64,000 nt of DNA from Putridiphycobacter sp965230485 (GTDB lineage Bacteria > Bacteroidota > Bacteroidia > Flavobacteriales_D > Crocinitomicaceae). The translations under genes were made by a program, and so were the position numbers. Below, in pieces: positions 1 to 7,978 of the stretch. The notes beneath the pieces are model-generated. The model was not told where the DNA came from. It ran no database searches and saw only the letters and a list, made by a program, of their open reading frames with translations. The stretch covers positions 1,922,001 through 1,986,000 of the forward strand of contig CBDDLA010000001.1 of assembly GCA_965230485.1 (NCBI GenBank), given 5' to 3'. Every line of letters starts with the position of its first letter. The stretch's first letter is position 1.

Positions 1-840
1 AATAGACAAAATAGAAACAGTTGGTGCCAATTTGAATTTTACATTTTGAAGTTGAGTTAAGGATTGTCTATTTTGTAAAAATTTCTCCCAAATCATTTCA
101 GAACGAATAAACTCTCCTAAATTACCCATGGCATCTATGCTTGCCAAAATTTCGACTGATTTAAAATGAGACCATAATTCTGGCAAATTATAATGTTTAA
201 AAGACAATACTGAAAAGTTGGTATTGTATCGTAACAAGCAATCGGTAGCCTTTTCGGAAATAAGCCACTCCAATAACTGGTAGTGAGCTTCAGTAATTAA
301 AGGTTCTCCACCTGCAAAATATATTTCTTTGGCCTGCTTTAAGGCAGAACCATAAATATTAATAAAGGGGTTTAAATCTCTAATATTTTCAATGAGCGCC
401 TGAGTCTTTTTGGTGCGTTCCAATAATAAGGCATCTGCATGCCATTTTGAACTTGCCCCATGCCAACACGTTCGGCATTTAAAATTGCATAGGTTAGAAA
501 AACGTATGTCAAAGTACGTTGGTAAAGCATCTACATTAACCGGAAAATCAGATAAATCATGATACTTATCCCATGTCTCCTGACGTATACTTTTCGCCCC
601 AGCTTTTTCTTGATTAACGCAGACTGAACAACGGTTATCAGGCCGTCCTTCTTTAAAAATTGACCGCAATTTATGGATTGACTCACCATTCCATATATCA
701 TTTAATGCATCTTTGTTTACATTTCCAAATGGAATATTGGCCACACAACATGCTTTCACTTTACCAAAATCAGATACATGCAAATGGACCCAAGGCATGG
801 CACAATAAGGTCGAGAATTTTTTGATTCTATTTCTCCCAT
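1..840 (-). CDS. Radical SAM protein with N-terminal twitch/SPASM-like motif (3' end cut by window)
   Basis: The minus-strand frame is open from an ATG at 838-840 to the window edge (280 codons, no stop), so the C-terminus is missing. Residues 118-125 carry the radical SAM cluster motif CNFKCRTC (C-x3-C-x2-C), which binds the 4Fe-4S cluster that cleaves S-adenosylmethionine, followed by a GGEP motif (FAGGEPL). Before this core, residues 11-74 hold a half-SPASM/twitch pattern: a Cys-x2-Pro-Trp element near residue 13, CC at 31-32, an IWNG motif, and CSVC at 71-74. Twitch-type radical SAM proteins often modify peptides or proteins, but no precursor peptide is visible here. It is divergent from the HU-SPOR gene, and its start lies 7 nt below a TATTTTTG -7-like box. 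The radical SAM call is firm; the substrate is unknown. Confidence 0.88.
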   Translation of the reverse strand, partial: MGEIESKNSRPYCAMPWVHLHVSDFGKVKACCVANIPFGNVNKDALNDIWNGESIHKLRSIFKEGRPDNRCSVCVNQEKAGAKSIRQETWDKYHDLSDFPVNVDALPTYFDIRFSNLCNFKCRTCWHGASSKWHADALLLERTKKTQALIENIRDLNPFINIYGSALKQAKEIYFAGGEPLITEAHYQLLEWLISEKATDCLLRYNTNFSVLSFKHYNLPELWSHFKSVEILASIDAMGNLGEFIRSEMIWEKFLQNRQSLTQLQNVKFKLAPTVSILSI

Positions 841-848
841 TAATGAAA

Positions 849-897
849 CAAAAATAGAGTTTCCAACGTATATTTAACGACTATTTTAGTAGTTTTG
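849..897. promoter_or_regulatory. Divergent -7 promoter elements between radical SAM and HU-SPOR genes
   Basis: Two matches to the Bacteroidota -7 consensus TAnnTTTG lie in this short divergent gap: TATTTTTG on the minus strand (849-856) and TAGTTTTG on the plus strand (890-897). Neither has a clear TTTG/TTG at the expected -33 distance. The plus-strand box ends 6 nt before the ATG at 904, so that transcript would have almost no leader. Confidence 0.4.
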
Positions 898-903
898 CTA
901 CTC

Positions 904-2106
904 ATGACCATTGAGCAATTCATTATAGATCTTTTAAAGCACCACAATTGTGTGGTTGTTCCAAATTTTGGAGGATTTATTGCGAATTATCAACCAGCTA
1001 TTATTGACTCTGTTAGTAAAACGATTACACCTCCTTCTAAACAAGTGTTATTTAATGCCAACTTATTAAAGAATGATGGTTTACTGGCTAATTACGTGTC
1101 AGAAAAAAGAGGCATTACCTATCCGGAGTCTTTAGTTGAAATCGAAAATAAATCGAAGGAGTGGAAACAAATCTTAACCAATGATAAACGATTAGCATTT
1201 GGTGAGATTGGGTTTCTTTATGAACAAGATGGTTCAATTGTTTTTGAACAAAATCGTGATATAAATTTATGGTTAAAAGCCTATGGTCTTTCTAGTATTC
1301 AGTTTATATCTGCAAAAGATATTGCAGAACAGAATGTAGAACAAAAAAAAGTCATTTTAGAAGAAAAATCCATTCTAAAATCGGAAATCAAAGAAGAAAA
1401 AGTTGAAACGCCTTCAATTTCTTTGTCCGTGAACGAAAAGATTGAAGCCTTGCCTCCTAAAGAGGAATCTTCTAAAATCATTCCGTTAACTACTGAAAAA
1501 AAATCCCGTAAAAGGTGGGGATATCTTGCCATTGCCTGTGCATTGCCGCTGTTATTTTACACTTATTGGATTCCCATGAAAACTAATTTTTTGGAATCTG
1601 GTAATCTTCAATTATCTGATTTTAATCCTTTTCATTCAAATGTATTAGCAACTAATTATCGTCAAAGAGAAAGCATAGTTGAATTTGGTAAAATGGATGA
1701 ATTTGAAACGCTTGATCAAAAAACGAAAGATTTAGCAAGTGATGTAGAGTATTATCATTATCAATTTGATGAAACGACTTTTATACCCGTAAAATTAAAT
1801 CACAAAGATGTTACAATTGAGACTGAAATTGATGAAGGTAATGGCATTGAATCTCTATCTACTACAGTAGCTAATTCTGCTAAAATGTATCCTTTTCAAC
1901 TCATTGCGGGCTGTTTTTCAGTACACGAAAATGCAGAAGGTCTTGTTGCAGAACTTGGAAAAAATGGCTACCCAGCTTACATTCTTGATCAACATAAGGG
2001 TTTACATAGGGTTGCTGTAAATGGGTTTCAAGATATCAAAACCGCTAAAGCGGCTAAAGCAGACTTAAAATCTAAGTCTTATTCTACTTGGATACTCAAA
2101 CAGTAA
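904..2106 (+). CDS. HU domain (CCDC81-like) and SPOR domain protein
   Basis: The protein has 400 residues. It begins MTIEQFIIDLLKHHNCVVVP and continues NFGGFIANY, the signature of the Bacteroidota CCDC81-HU domain (roughly residues 1-120). A charged low-complexity stretch follows, then one transmembrane helix (WGYLAIACALPLLFYTYWI, about 205-223). The C-terminal SPOR domain (about 327-400) ends in the typical TAKAAKADLKSK helix; SPOR domains bind denuded peptidoglycan glycans at division or remodelling sites. The likely topology is HU-like domain in the cytoplasm and SPOR domain in the periplasm. A TTG nine bases upstream (895) is possible, but it lies inside a -7 promoter-like box, so ATG 904 is preferred. 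Confidence 0.88.
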   Translation: MTIEQFIIDLLKHHNCVVVPNFGGFIANYQPAIIDSVSKTITPPSKQVLFNANLLKNDGLLANYVSEKRGITYPESLVEIENKSKEWKQILTNDKRLAFGEIGFLYEQDGSIVFEQNRDINLWLKAYGLSSIQFISAKDIAEQNVEQKKVILEEKSILKSEIKEEKVETPSISLSVNEKIEALPPKEESSKIIPLTTEKKSRKRWGYLAIACALPLLFYTYWIPMKTNFLESGNLQLSDFNPFHSNVLATNYRQRESIVEFGKMDEFETLDQKTKDLASDVEYYHYQFDETTFIPVKLNHKDVTIETEIDEGNGIESLSTTVANSAKMYPFQLIAGCFSVHENAEGLVAELGKNGYPAYILDQHKGLHRVAVNGFQDIKTAKAAKADLKSKSYSTWILKQ

Positions 2107-2225
2107 GTATTTTATCCAGTTAAGTTTATTTTTCACCTTTTAGCTAATTCTAGCGCAGTTTAGCATCTTTTTAAGGTGTCAATTAATATTGAATTTGTAT
2201 TTTTATCGTCAATCAAAACCAAATT

Positions 2226-3452
2226 ATGAAGAAATTACTTATGGCAGCCATCTTATGTTTGGCTACGCTAAACCTAACTGCTCAAACTGAATACTCTACT
2301 AATAAAGAAGGGAGTAAATATAAATTTGAAAAAATTGCTCATTTAGACGCTACACCGGTGCTTTCTCAAGGCTATACTGGAACCTGCTGGAGTTTTTCTA
2401 CCCTTTCTTTCTTTGAATCAGAATTAAAAAGGCTAGGGAAAGGAGATCATATTTTATCGCAAATGTGGGTCGCAAGATTTGCCTATATCGGTAAGGCTAT
2501 GAACTATATTAGAATGAATGGTAAAGCTAATTTTGATGAAGGAGGTGCCTTTGTTGACATTCCATGGGTAATTAAGAAATATGGAATTGTTCCTCTAGAG
2601 GCCTACAGAGGTTTAAATTATGGAACCGAAAGACATACGCATGCAGAACTTTCTGAAGTGCTAAAAGGTGCTATGGAAGGTGTATTAAAGAGAATGAATG
2701 GTTTGAAAGGAAGTCAAGGACTCACTAGTGCATGGATAAAAGCCATTGACGGAATTTTAAATGCTTATTTAGGCTATGTACCAGATGATTTAAGTGAGAT
2801 GGAATTTGAGGTGAGCGGAAAAAAAATGAATCCAATCTCCTATAGAGATGAATTAGAATTAAATATGGATGATTATGTATCTGTTACCTCTTTTTCTCAT
2901 CACCCTTTTTACACCAAAAATCCAATTATGGTACCTGATAATTGGACAATGGCTTCAAGCTACAATGTGCCATTAGATGAATTTTGGCAAATTGCTGAGG
3001 AATCTTTAAAAAATGGTTACACGTTTGCCTGGGGAAGTGATGTGTCAGAAAAGTATTTTAATTATCGTTCTGGATTGGCATTAGTGCCAAAAGACAAATC
3101 CTCTATTTATGTTTCTGGAAAGGATAATAAAAACTTCTCTGATGGTGGTTCGGACAAAAAAGCCTCATGTTTTGAAGAACCTGTAGAGGAGGAAATAATC
3201 ACTCAAGAAAGTCGTCAGAAAGGGTATGATAACAAAACAACAACTGATGATCACGGTATGCATGCTGTAGGTTTGTATAAAGATCAAAAAGGAACAAAAT
3301 ACTTACTAATTAAAAATTCATGGGGAAAGAGTAACGACTGTGATGGGTACTTCTACGCATCTGAAGCATTTTTTAAGTACAAGACTATTAATATTTTCTT
3401 GCATAAAGATGCTATTTCAAAAGCAATGAAAAAGAAACTAGGCATTAAATAA
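2226..3452 (+). CDS. Secreted C1-family cysteine peptidase (PepC/bleomycin hydrolase-like)
   Basis: The protein has 408 residues with a signal peptide ending TLNLTAQ, so it is exported. The papain-type catalytic set is present: oxyanion Gln48 and nucleophile Cys54 in LSQGYTGTCWSFS, His346 in HGMHAVGLY, and Asn364 in IKNSWG. The HAVGL and KNSWG contexts are those of aminopeptidase C/bleomycin hydrolase rather than of classical papains, which fits its length. In Bacteroidota such enzymes act in the periplasm or outside the cell as aminopeptidases or proteases. It stands alone on the plus strand between two small gaps and ends at a strong terminator. Confidence 0.9.
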   Translation: MKKLLMAAILCLATLNLTAQTEYSTNKEGSKYKFEKIAHLDATPVLSQGYTGTCWSFSTLSFFESELKRLGKGDHILSQMWVARFAYIGKAMNYIRMNGKANFDEGGAFVDIPWVIKKYGIVPLEAYRGLNYGTERHTHAELSEVLKGAMEGVLKRMNGLKGSQGLTSAWIKAIDGILNAYLGYVPDDLSEMEFEVSGKKMNPISYRDELELNMDDYVSVTSFSHHPFYTKNPIMVPDNWTMASSYNVPLDEFWQIAEESLKNGYTFAWGSDVSEKYFNYRSGLALVPKDKSSIYVSGKDNKNFSDGGSDKKASCFEEPVEEEIITQESRQKGYDNKTTTDDHGMHAVGLYKDQKGTKYLLIKNSWGKSNDCDGYFYASEAFFKYKTINIFLHKDAISKAMKKKLGIK

Positions 3453-3470
3453 ATCAATGTCACATTAATT

Positions 3471-3504
3471 AAAAAAGCCTCAATGAAAATATTGAGGCTT
3501 TTTT
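3471..3504. terminator. Bidirectional intrinsic terminator
   Basis: A perfect 14-bp inverted repeat (AAAAAAGCCTCAAT, loop GAAAAT, ATTGAGGCTTTTTT) lies between the ends of the convergent peptidase and histidine kinase genes, with T-runs in both directions. Confidence 0.92.
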
Positions 3505-3509
3505 AATAA

Positions 3510-5357
3510 TTAGAATTTAATACTTAAGCGGGTTCCATTTTCATTAGACTCCAATATTAATTCACCATTAATGTCTCGAACTCTTTCTTTAATGTTATTT
3601 AGTCCGTAGCCCTTTCTTACTGAATTCGTATCAAATCCAATTCCATCATCCTTAATTTCTAATATATTTGATGTTAAGCGTACCAATAAACAATTGGCCT
3701 CAGCATATTTTAGAGTATTGTTAATGGCCTCTTGTGCAATTCTAAAAAGATTTAATGCCAAGGCAGGCGTAAACGTATGGTCTGATCCAATGGTATCAAT
3801 TTTAATATCTATTGACTTTCCTTTTAAAACTCGTGTAGAAAAATCTTGAATTTTTTCTTTTAAATCGCTCACTGAAAGATCTGATTTGTGAATTGACCAT
3901 ATCGTTTCCCTGAGTTGATGATTTGCATTTTCGGAAACATTCGATATAGCCGCTAAATTCTCTTGAAATACAGCATCCTTGCTTTTGAACATTTCAATAT
4001 CAATTTTTGAAGAAATTAAAGATAATTCTGCTCCCAGATTGTCGTGTAAATCACGAGCAATTCTCGAGCGTTCTTTTTCTACATTTTGGTAGGCTTCAAC
4101 TTTTAGTTTTTCAGCCTGAAGCCTTTTGCGATAATTGACAAAAAGTGCCAATAAAACCAACAGAATAATGATAATTACAGAAACGGCTAACAATAATTGT
4201 GTATTTCTCGATTTAAGTCGTTCTTTTTCCAAGTCATTTATTTTTTGTTCTGTATCATATTTTACCTGCATTTCTGCAATCGATTGATTGGTTTCAATGT
4301 TATAGATGGAATCGTTTATGGCAATGTACCGGTTAAAATAATCATCTGCTTTTTGATAATTGCCTTTTAAATTTTCTAACCTTACCATAGTTTTGTAAAC
4401 CAATTGCTGTTGGAAAAATGAATTCGTTTCCTCCGCAATTTTTTTTCCTCTATTGATATATATTTCTGCGCTATCACTATTTTGCTCACTTAAAAAACAT
4501 TCTGCTATATTTAAATTAACAACACAGAGCCCTTCGGCATAATTAATTATTTCAAAATTTTTGAGCGCCTTTTGATAATAATCTCTTCCTTCAATTGGTC
4601 TATTATCGAATAAAGCGTTTAAGCCTAAAGTTTGGTAAGACAACCCCAGCTTTTGAGGGTTTTTCAGGTCCTGAAAATATTCATTAGCAGCCCTTAATTT
4701 CACCTCTGCTAATTTGTATTCCTTTAAATTTTGAAGGGAATGACCTTGATTGTTTAGGGCGGTTGCATATCCATTAATATCCCCGGCACTCTCAGCTATT
4801 TCCTCGGCTTGTTGATAATATTCAATTGCTAGAGTGTACATTTTATTGGCGTCATGAATATTTCCAATACTGGTTAAAGTTTGTCCAACATAAGCATCAA
4901 TATCGTTAGCTTTAAATATATCTAATGCCCTTAAGTTGTATTTTAACGATTGATCATAGTCTCCTTTTCTAAGCGCCGCAAGCCCCATTTTATTCAAAGA
5001 AGCAGCAACTTGTATACTATCTCCCTCTGGTATTTCAATAGCTAGTACTTGTTCATTTAAAGCAATCACACTATCAAAATCACCAAGAGTCAAATATGGA
5101 ATACTCCAATCACTTAACGCTCTTGAAATTAAATTTTGATTCCCTGTTTTCAAAGCAGCTTCGTAGCCAAGTCTACCGTACATCACACTAGATTCGAGAT
5201 CTGAAAATGATAATTGGTAACAAAGTTCACTTAATGTCTTCGCTTTTTCTTCATTTTCTTGATCAGGATACAGTTTAATTAAACTATCAATATTAACCTG
5301 ACTCCAAATTGGGTTAATGAAACCAATCAATACAAATAACTTCAAAATTTTTGCCAT
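3510..5357 (-). CDS. TPR-repeat sensor histidine kinase (NarX/DesK-type HisKA_3)
   Basis: The protein has 615 residues. A signal peptide (residues 1-19) precedes a periplasmic region of TPR repeats (about 35-345). One transmembrane helix follows at 388-407, then a cytoplasmic HisKA_3 dimerisation domain with phosphoacceptor His438 in RSRIARDLHDNLGAELS. The C-terminal HATPase_c shows an N box (AQEAINNTLKYA) and a G1 motif (DDGIGF). This layout is typical of Bacteroidota TPR kinases. It lies 9 nt downstream of its NarL-type response regulator and is surely co-transcribed with it. The signal sensed by the TPR domain is unknown. Confidence 0.93.
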   Translation of the reverse strand: MAKILKLFVLIGFINPIWSQVNIDSLIKLYPDQENEEKAKTLSELCYQLSFSDLESSVMYGRLGYEAALKTGNQNLISRALSDWSIPYLTLGDFDSVIALNEQVLAIEIPEGDSIQVAASLNKMGLAALRKGDYDQSLKYNLRALDIFKANDIDAYVGQTLTSIGNIHDANKMYTLAIEYYQQAEEIAESAGDINGYATALNNQGHSLQNLKEYKLAEVKLRAANEYFQDLKNPQKLGLSYQTLGLNALFDNRPIEGRDYYQKALKNFEIINYAEGLCVVNLNIAECFLSEQNSDSAEIYINRGKKIAEETNSFFQQQLVYKTMVRLENLKGNYQKADDYFNRYIAINDSIYNIETNQSIAEMQVKYDTEQKINDLEKERLKSRNTQLLLAVSVIIIILLVLLALFVNYRKRLQAEKLKVEAYQNVEKERSRIARDLHDNLGAELSLISSKIDIEMFKSKDAVFQENLAAISNVSENANHQLRETIWSIHKSDLSVSDLKEKIQDFSTRVLKGKSIDIKIDTIGSDHTFTPALALNLFRIAQEAINNTLKYAEANCLLVRLTSNILEIKDDGIGFDTNSVRKGYGLNNIKERVRDINGELILESNENGTRLSIKF

Positions 5358-5366
5358 ATTATACCT

Positions 5367-6011
5367 TTATAGAATTCCCGATTTTTTTCCTTTTTCAATG
5401 GCCTCTACTTTATTGTGCACCTTCATTTTTTTATAGATATTCTCAACATGCTTCCTTACAGTGCCATAGCTTATAAATAAACGGTCCGATACCTGATCAT
5501 ATGTAAGTCCTTTTGAAATATGTTCTAATATTTCAAGCTCACGTTTGGTCAGTTCAAAATCTGCAGCAATTAAAGACTTTCTTTGAGAGTAACGTTGAAT
5601 TAGCATTAAGGATTTCCTTGCAACAATTGGACTCATTGGAGCACCTCCTTCAATCGCTTCATAAATTGATCGGTGGATTTTTGCCGGAGACTCATCCTTT
5701 AATAAATAACCACTTGCGCCAGCCATTATAGCGTCAAATATGTTTTGCTCATCATCAAAAACAGTACTCATTATTACTTTTATTCGGGGATACAAATTAT
5801 TGATGCTTTGAGTAGCCTCTATGCCATTCATTTCCGGCATGTTAATATCCATCACAATGACATCAATATGCTGATTTTGTCGTAAATACTTTACCATTTC
5901 TTTACCATTTCTAGCAATGTATTTTACCGAAAAATCTGAAGATAATTCTATTTTCTCTTTCAGCGTGTCTGCTATTTTACCAATATCTTCAGCAATTGCC
6001 AAATTTATCAT
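5367..6011 (-). CDS. NarL/FixJ-family response regulator
   Basis: The protein has 214 residues. The receiver domain (1-120) has an acidic pair (AEDIG), phosphoacceptor Asp55 in VIVMDINMPEMNG and Lys in YLLKDE. A LuxR-type helix-turn-helix occupies about 153-214 (LTKRELEILEHISKGLT, then ISYGTVRKHVENIYKKM). It is the first gene of the operon and the evident partner of the TPR histidine kinase immediately downstream. It is divergent from the barrel-protein pair at 6165-7879, with an inverted-repeat-rich gap between them, so those genes are candidate targets (inference). Confidence 0.93.
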   Translation of the reverse strand: MINLAIAEDIGKIADTLKEKIELSSDFSVKYIARNGKEMVKYLRQNQHIDVIVMDINMPEMNGIEATQSINNLYPRIKVIMSTVFDDEQNIFDAIMAGASGYLLKDESPAKIHRSIYEAIEGGAPMSPIVARKSLMLIQRYSQRKSLIAADFELTKRELEILEHISKGLTYDQVSDRLFISYGTVRKHVENIYKKMKVHNKVEAIEKGKKSGIL

Positions 6012-6067
6012 ACTTCTTTTTTTATCAAAAGTACCTGCTCAATTATAATCAAACAATACGACAATAT

Positions 6068-6102
6068 ACGTATTTGAAAAAAATACGCTTTTCTGCGTAT
6101 TT
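6068..6102. promoter_or_regulatory. Inverted/direct repeats between NarL regulator and barrel-protein pair
   Basis: Positions 6081-6088 and 6095-6102 form the inverted repeat AAATACGC-TTTTCT-GCGTATTT, and a third half-site, ACGTATTT, lies at 6068-6075. Three spaced copies of a CGTATTT half-site in a divergent gap next to a response regulator gene suggest a binding site for a dimeric regulator. Confidence 0.45.
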
Positions 6103-6164
6103 CAAAATGGAAATAGATTCAAGTACTTTGTTCGCAAATAATTCTACTAAAATTTTTAAAGGCT

Positions 6165-7085
6165 ATGAAGAATCTATCAATAAGCATTTTATTATTAATT
6201 AATCTTATTAATTCTAATGCACAAACCGTTAATTATAAAATACAGAAAGATAAACCAATTGAACCAAACGTTTCAATCAATCTGGACTTTTTTAATATTG
6301 ATATCAATTCAGATATAGACAATATTAGAACTGATAATATTTCTATGAATGCTGGTCTATTTGGCTATGTCAAAATTGCTGGTCCATTAGAAGTTGACTT
6401 TAACGTTCATAAAAGCTGGTTAGTTTTTGGAAAAATAGGGTATAATGATTATCCAGGACACACTGAATTAAATGGTGGAGTTAATTTTTGGTTGACGAAA
6501 CGTGAAGTGACTAAAAACACCAAAGTGGTTCTAAAATCAGAGGTTTCCAGAAGTGGTAATACAGAAACAACAAGTACGACCTACATCACTATTCCAGCAA
6601 TTCACAGGAAAAGAATGGGAGTTAGAGGTGGTTTATATTCCAAATCAGGCCCTTTTAATTTTGAAGCTTATTCAGGCGACTTAGATAATATGGAAATAAA
6701 AGAAACAAAAATAGCCAGCTATGGGATTTATGGTGGATTGAATTTTAGAAATATCACGAATATCATTATCAAAGATGATATTTATGGAAGATCTATGAAT
6801 TCTGCAGGCAGAGATATATATGTGGATGCCATTTTCGTACCAATCAATCGCTTCAAAGACCTAAACAATGATGGGGAAAACGTATCTGAAACTATAAAAG
6901 GCTTAAAAAACACCTCTCCTATCGGATTTAGACTTGGATACAGAATGTATCAAGTAGAAAAAAAGAGTTTTACTGGGAAAAAGTTTGGTATCTGCGGTAT
7001 TGGAGAATTCGGCTATAAACCATATCAGGGTTGGTTTTTAACTGCTGGGTTTGGGGTAACCCTGGTCAAAAATGAAAAAAAATGA
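6165..7085 (+). CDS. Exported protein of unknown function, beta-barrel-like
   Basis: The protein has 306 residues with an N-terminal signal peptide (MKNLSISILLLINLINSNAQ). I do not recognise a named family. The body is rich in alternating hydrophobic/aromatic strands with Gly-containing turns, such as GVNFWLT, GVRGGLYSKSG, YGIYGGLNFRN and GFRLGYRMYQ. It ends in a strand-like WFLTAGFGVTLVKN segment, consistent with an outer-membrane or periplasmic beta-barrel. Its stop codon overlaps the start of the next gene by 4 nt (ATGA), so the two products are translationally coupled. Confidence 0.7.
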   Translation: MKNLSISILLLINLINSNAQTVNYKIQKDKPIEPNVSINLDFFNIDINSDIDNIRTDNISMNAGLFGYVKIAGPLEVDFNVHKSWLVFGKIGYNDYPGHTELNGGVNFWLTKREVTKNTKVVLKSEVSRSGNTETTSTTYITIPAIHRKRMGVRGGLYSKSGPFNFEAYSGDLDNMEIKETKIASYGIYGGLNFRNITNIIIKDDIYGRSMNSAGRDIYVDAIFVPINRFKDLNNDGENVSETIKGLKNTSPIGFRLGYRMYQVEKKSFTGKKFGICGIGEFGYKPYQGWFLTAGFGVTLVKNEKK

Positions 7086-7879
7086 GACTAATCCTTCTTT
7101 TTCCATTTTTACTTGTAACCTCTCATTTGACCTGTCAAAAATTAACAGACTTTGAATACTTAGGTGAAAAGTACGGTAGCGGTGAGCTTTACCTTGGTTT
7201 GAATCCCACTTATACGTTTGTCAGAAATAATGACGCCCCTTTTCCAAATAAACATAATATTTCAGCGTTTTCAGTGGATTTAAGTTTTAGAAAAGTGAAT
7301 TTTGAAAGAGGAAGTTTAAGTTGGAATTGGCAAAATAAATTATTAGGTGATTTAATTTTACTTATTGACAAAGCATTCATTGATCCTAATGTTTTATTTA
7401 GAGATGAACAAACCGGTTTCAGCTCTGGCCCAATTGGCTGGTTAGATTGGACAATTGCTTTGAATAATGCTGATGGCAAAACTCAATGGTCATTAGGAAT
7501 TAATCATCATGACTACTTTTATACTAGCACCTATACCGTGGATACTATAGCGGGAAGCTCTTGGGCAAGTCTTGACCCGCAAGGCTATTTCTTTGCGGCA
7601 GGTCCAACTCTCAAAATAAACCATTTACTCTGCGCACCTTTGATGGTAGAAGTATCTTCGTCCTATTCATTTTCATACTGGAAAGCAGTTGGACTTAGTT
7701 ATGCCCATCAACCAGATTCTAATTACCCTCTACCGCATTTTGGTCAAGTAGATATTGAATTACAAACGAAATGGGGCGTATTTGGCGGACTGAATTACAA
7801 TTGGATTGTTAACCGAGGCCATATTCCAAGTAATGGAAAACGACTTGATCTGCTGTTTGGATTTAGGTTTATGATTTAA
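7082..7879 (+). CDS. Exported protein of unknown function, coupled to 6165-7085
   Basis: The protein has 265 residues with a signal peptide (MRLILLFPFLLVTSHLTCQ). It has strand-rich aromatic segments (WNWQNKLLGDL, WSLGINHHDYFY, FFAAGPTLKI, WGVFGGLNYNWIV) and ends LLFGFRFMI, compatible with an outer-membrane beta-barrel fold. No family was recognised. It overlaps the upstream gene by 4 nt and is probably made in fixed ratio with it. Confidence 0.7.
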   Translation: MRLILLFPFLLVTSHLTCQKLTDFEYLGEKYGSGELYLGLNPTYTFVRNNDAPFPNKHNISAFSVDLSFRKVNFERGSLSWNWQNKLLGDLILLIDKAFIDPNVLFRDEQTGFSSGPIGWLDWTIALNNADGKTQWSLGINHHDYFYTSTYTVDTIAGSSWASLDPQGYFFAAGPTLKINHLLCAPLMVEVSSSYSFSYWKAVGLSYAHQPDSNYPLPHFGQVDIELQTKWGVFGGLNYNWIVNRGHIPSNGKRLDLLFGFRFMI

Positions 7880-7924
7880 TAAATAGAATTCCTATTTATT
7901 AAGTTAATTAAGGAACTTTAGTCG

Positions 7925-7955
7925 TTTGATGTTCATCTTAAATTAGTTAAATTTG
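7925..7955 (+). promoter_or_regulatory. Bacteroidota-type promoter for the PIG-L operon
   Basis: TTTG (7925-7928), 19 nt, then TAAATTTG (7948-7955): an exact match to the -33 TTTG / -7 TAnnTTTG consensus. It lies 23 nt upstream of the ATG at 7979. Confidence 0.72.
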
Positions 7956-7978
7956 CTTCTCGACAAACTACTTGATTT

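Noticed and set aside
660..857. 65-codon plus-strand ORF
   Set aside because: It lies antisense to the radical SAM gene, which shows clear cluster and twitch motifs; the ORF has no recognisable features.
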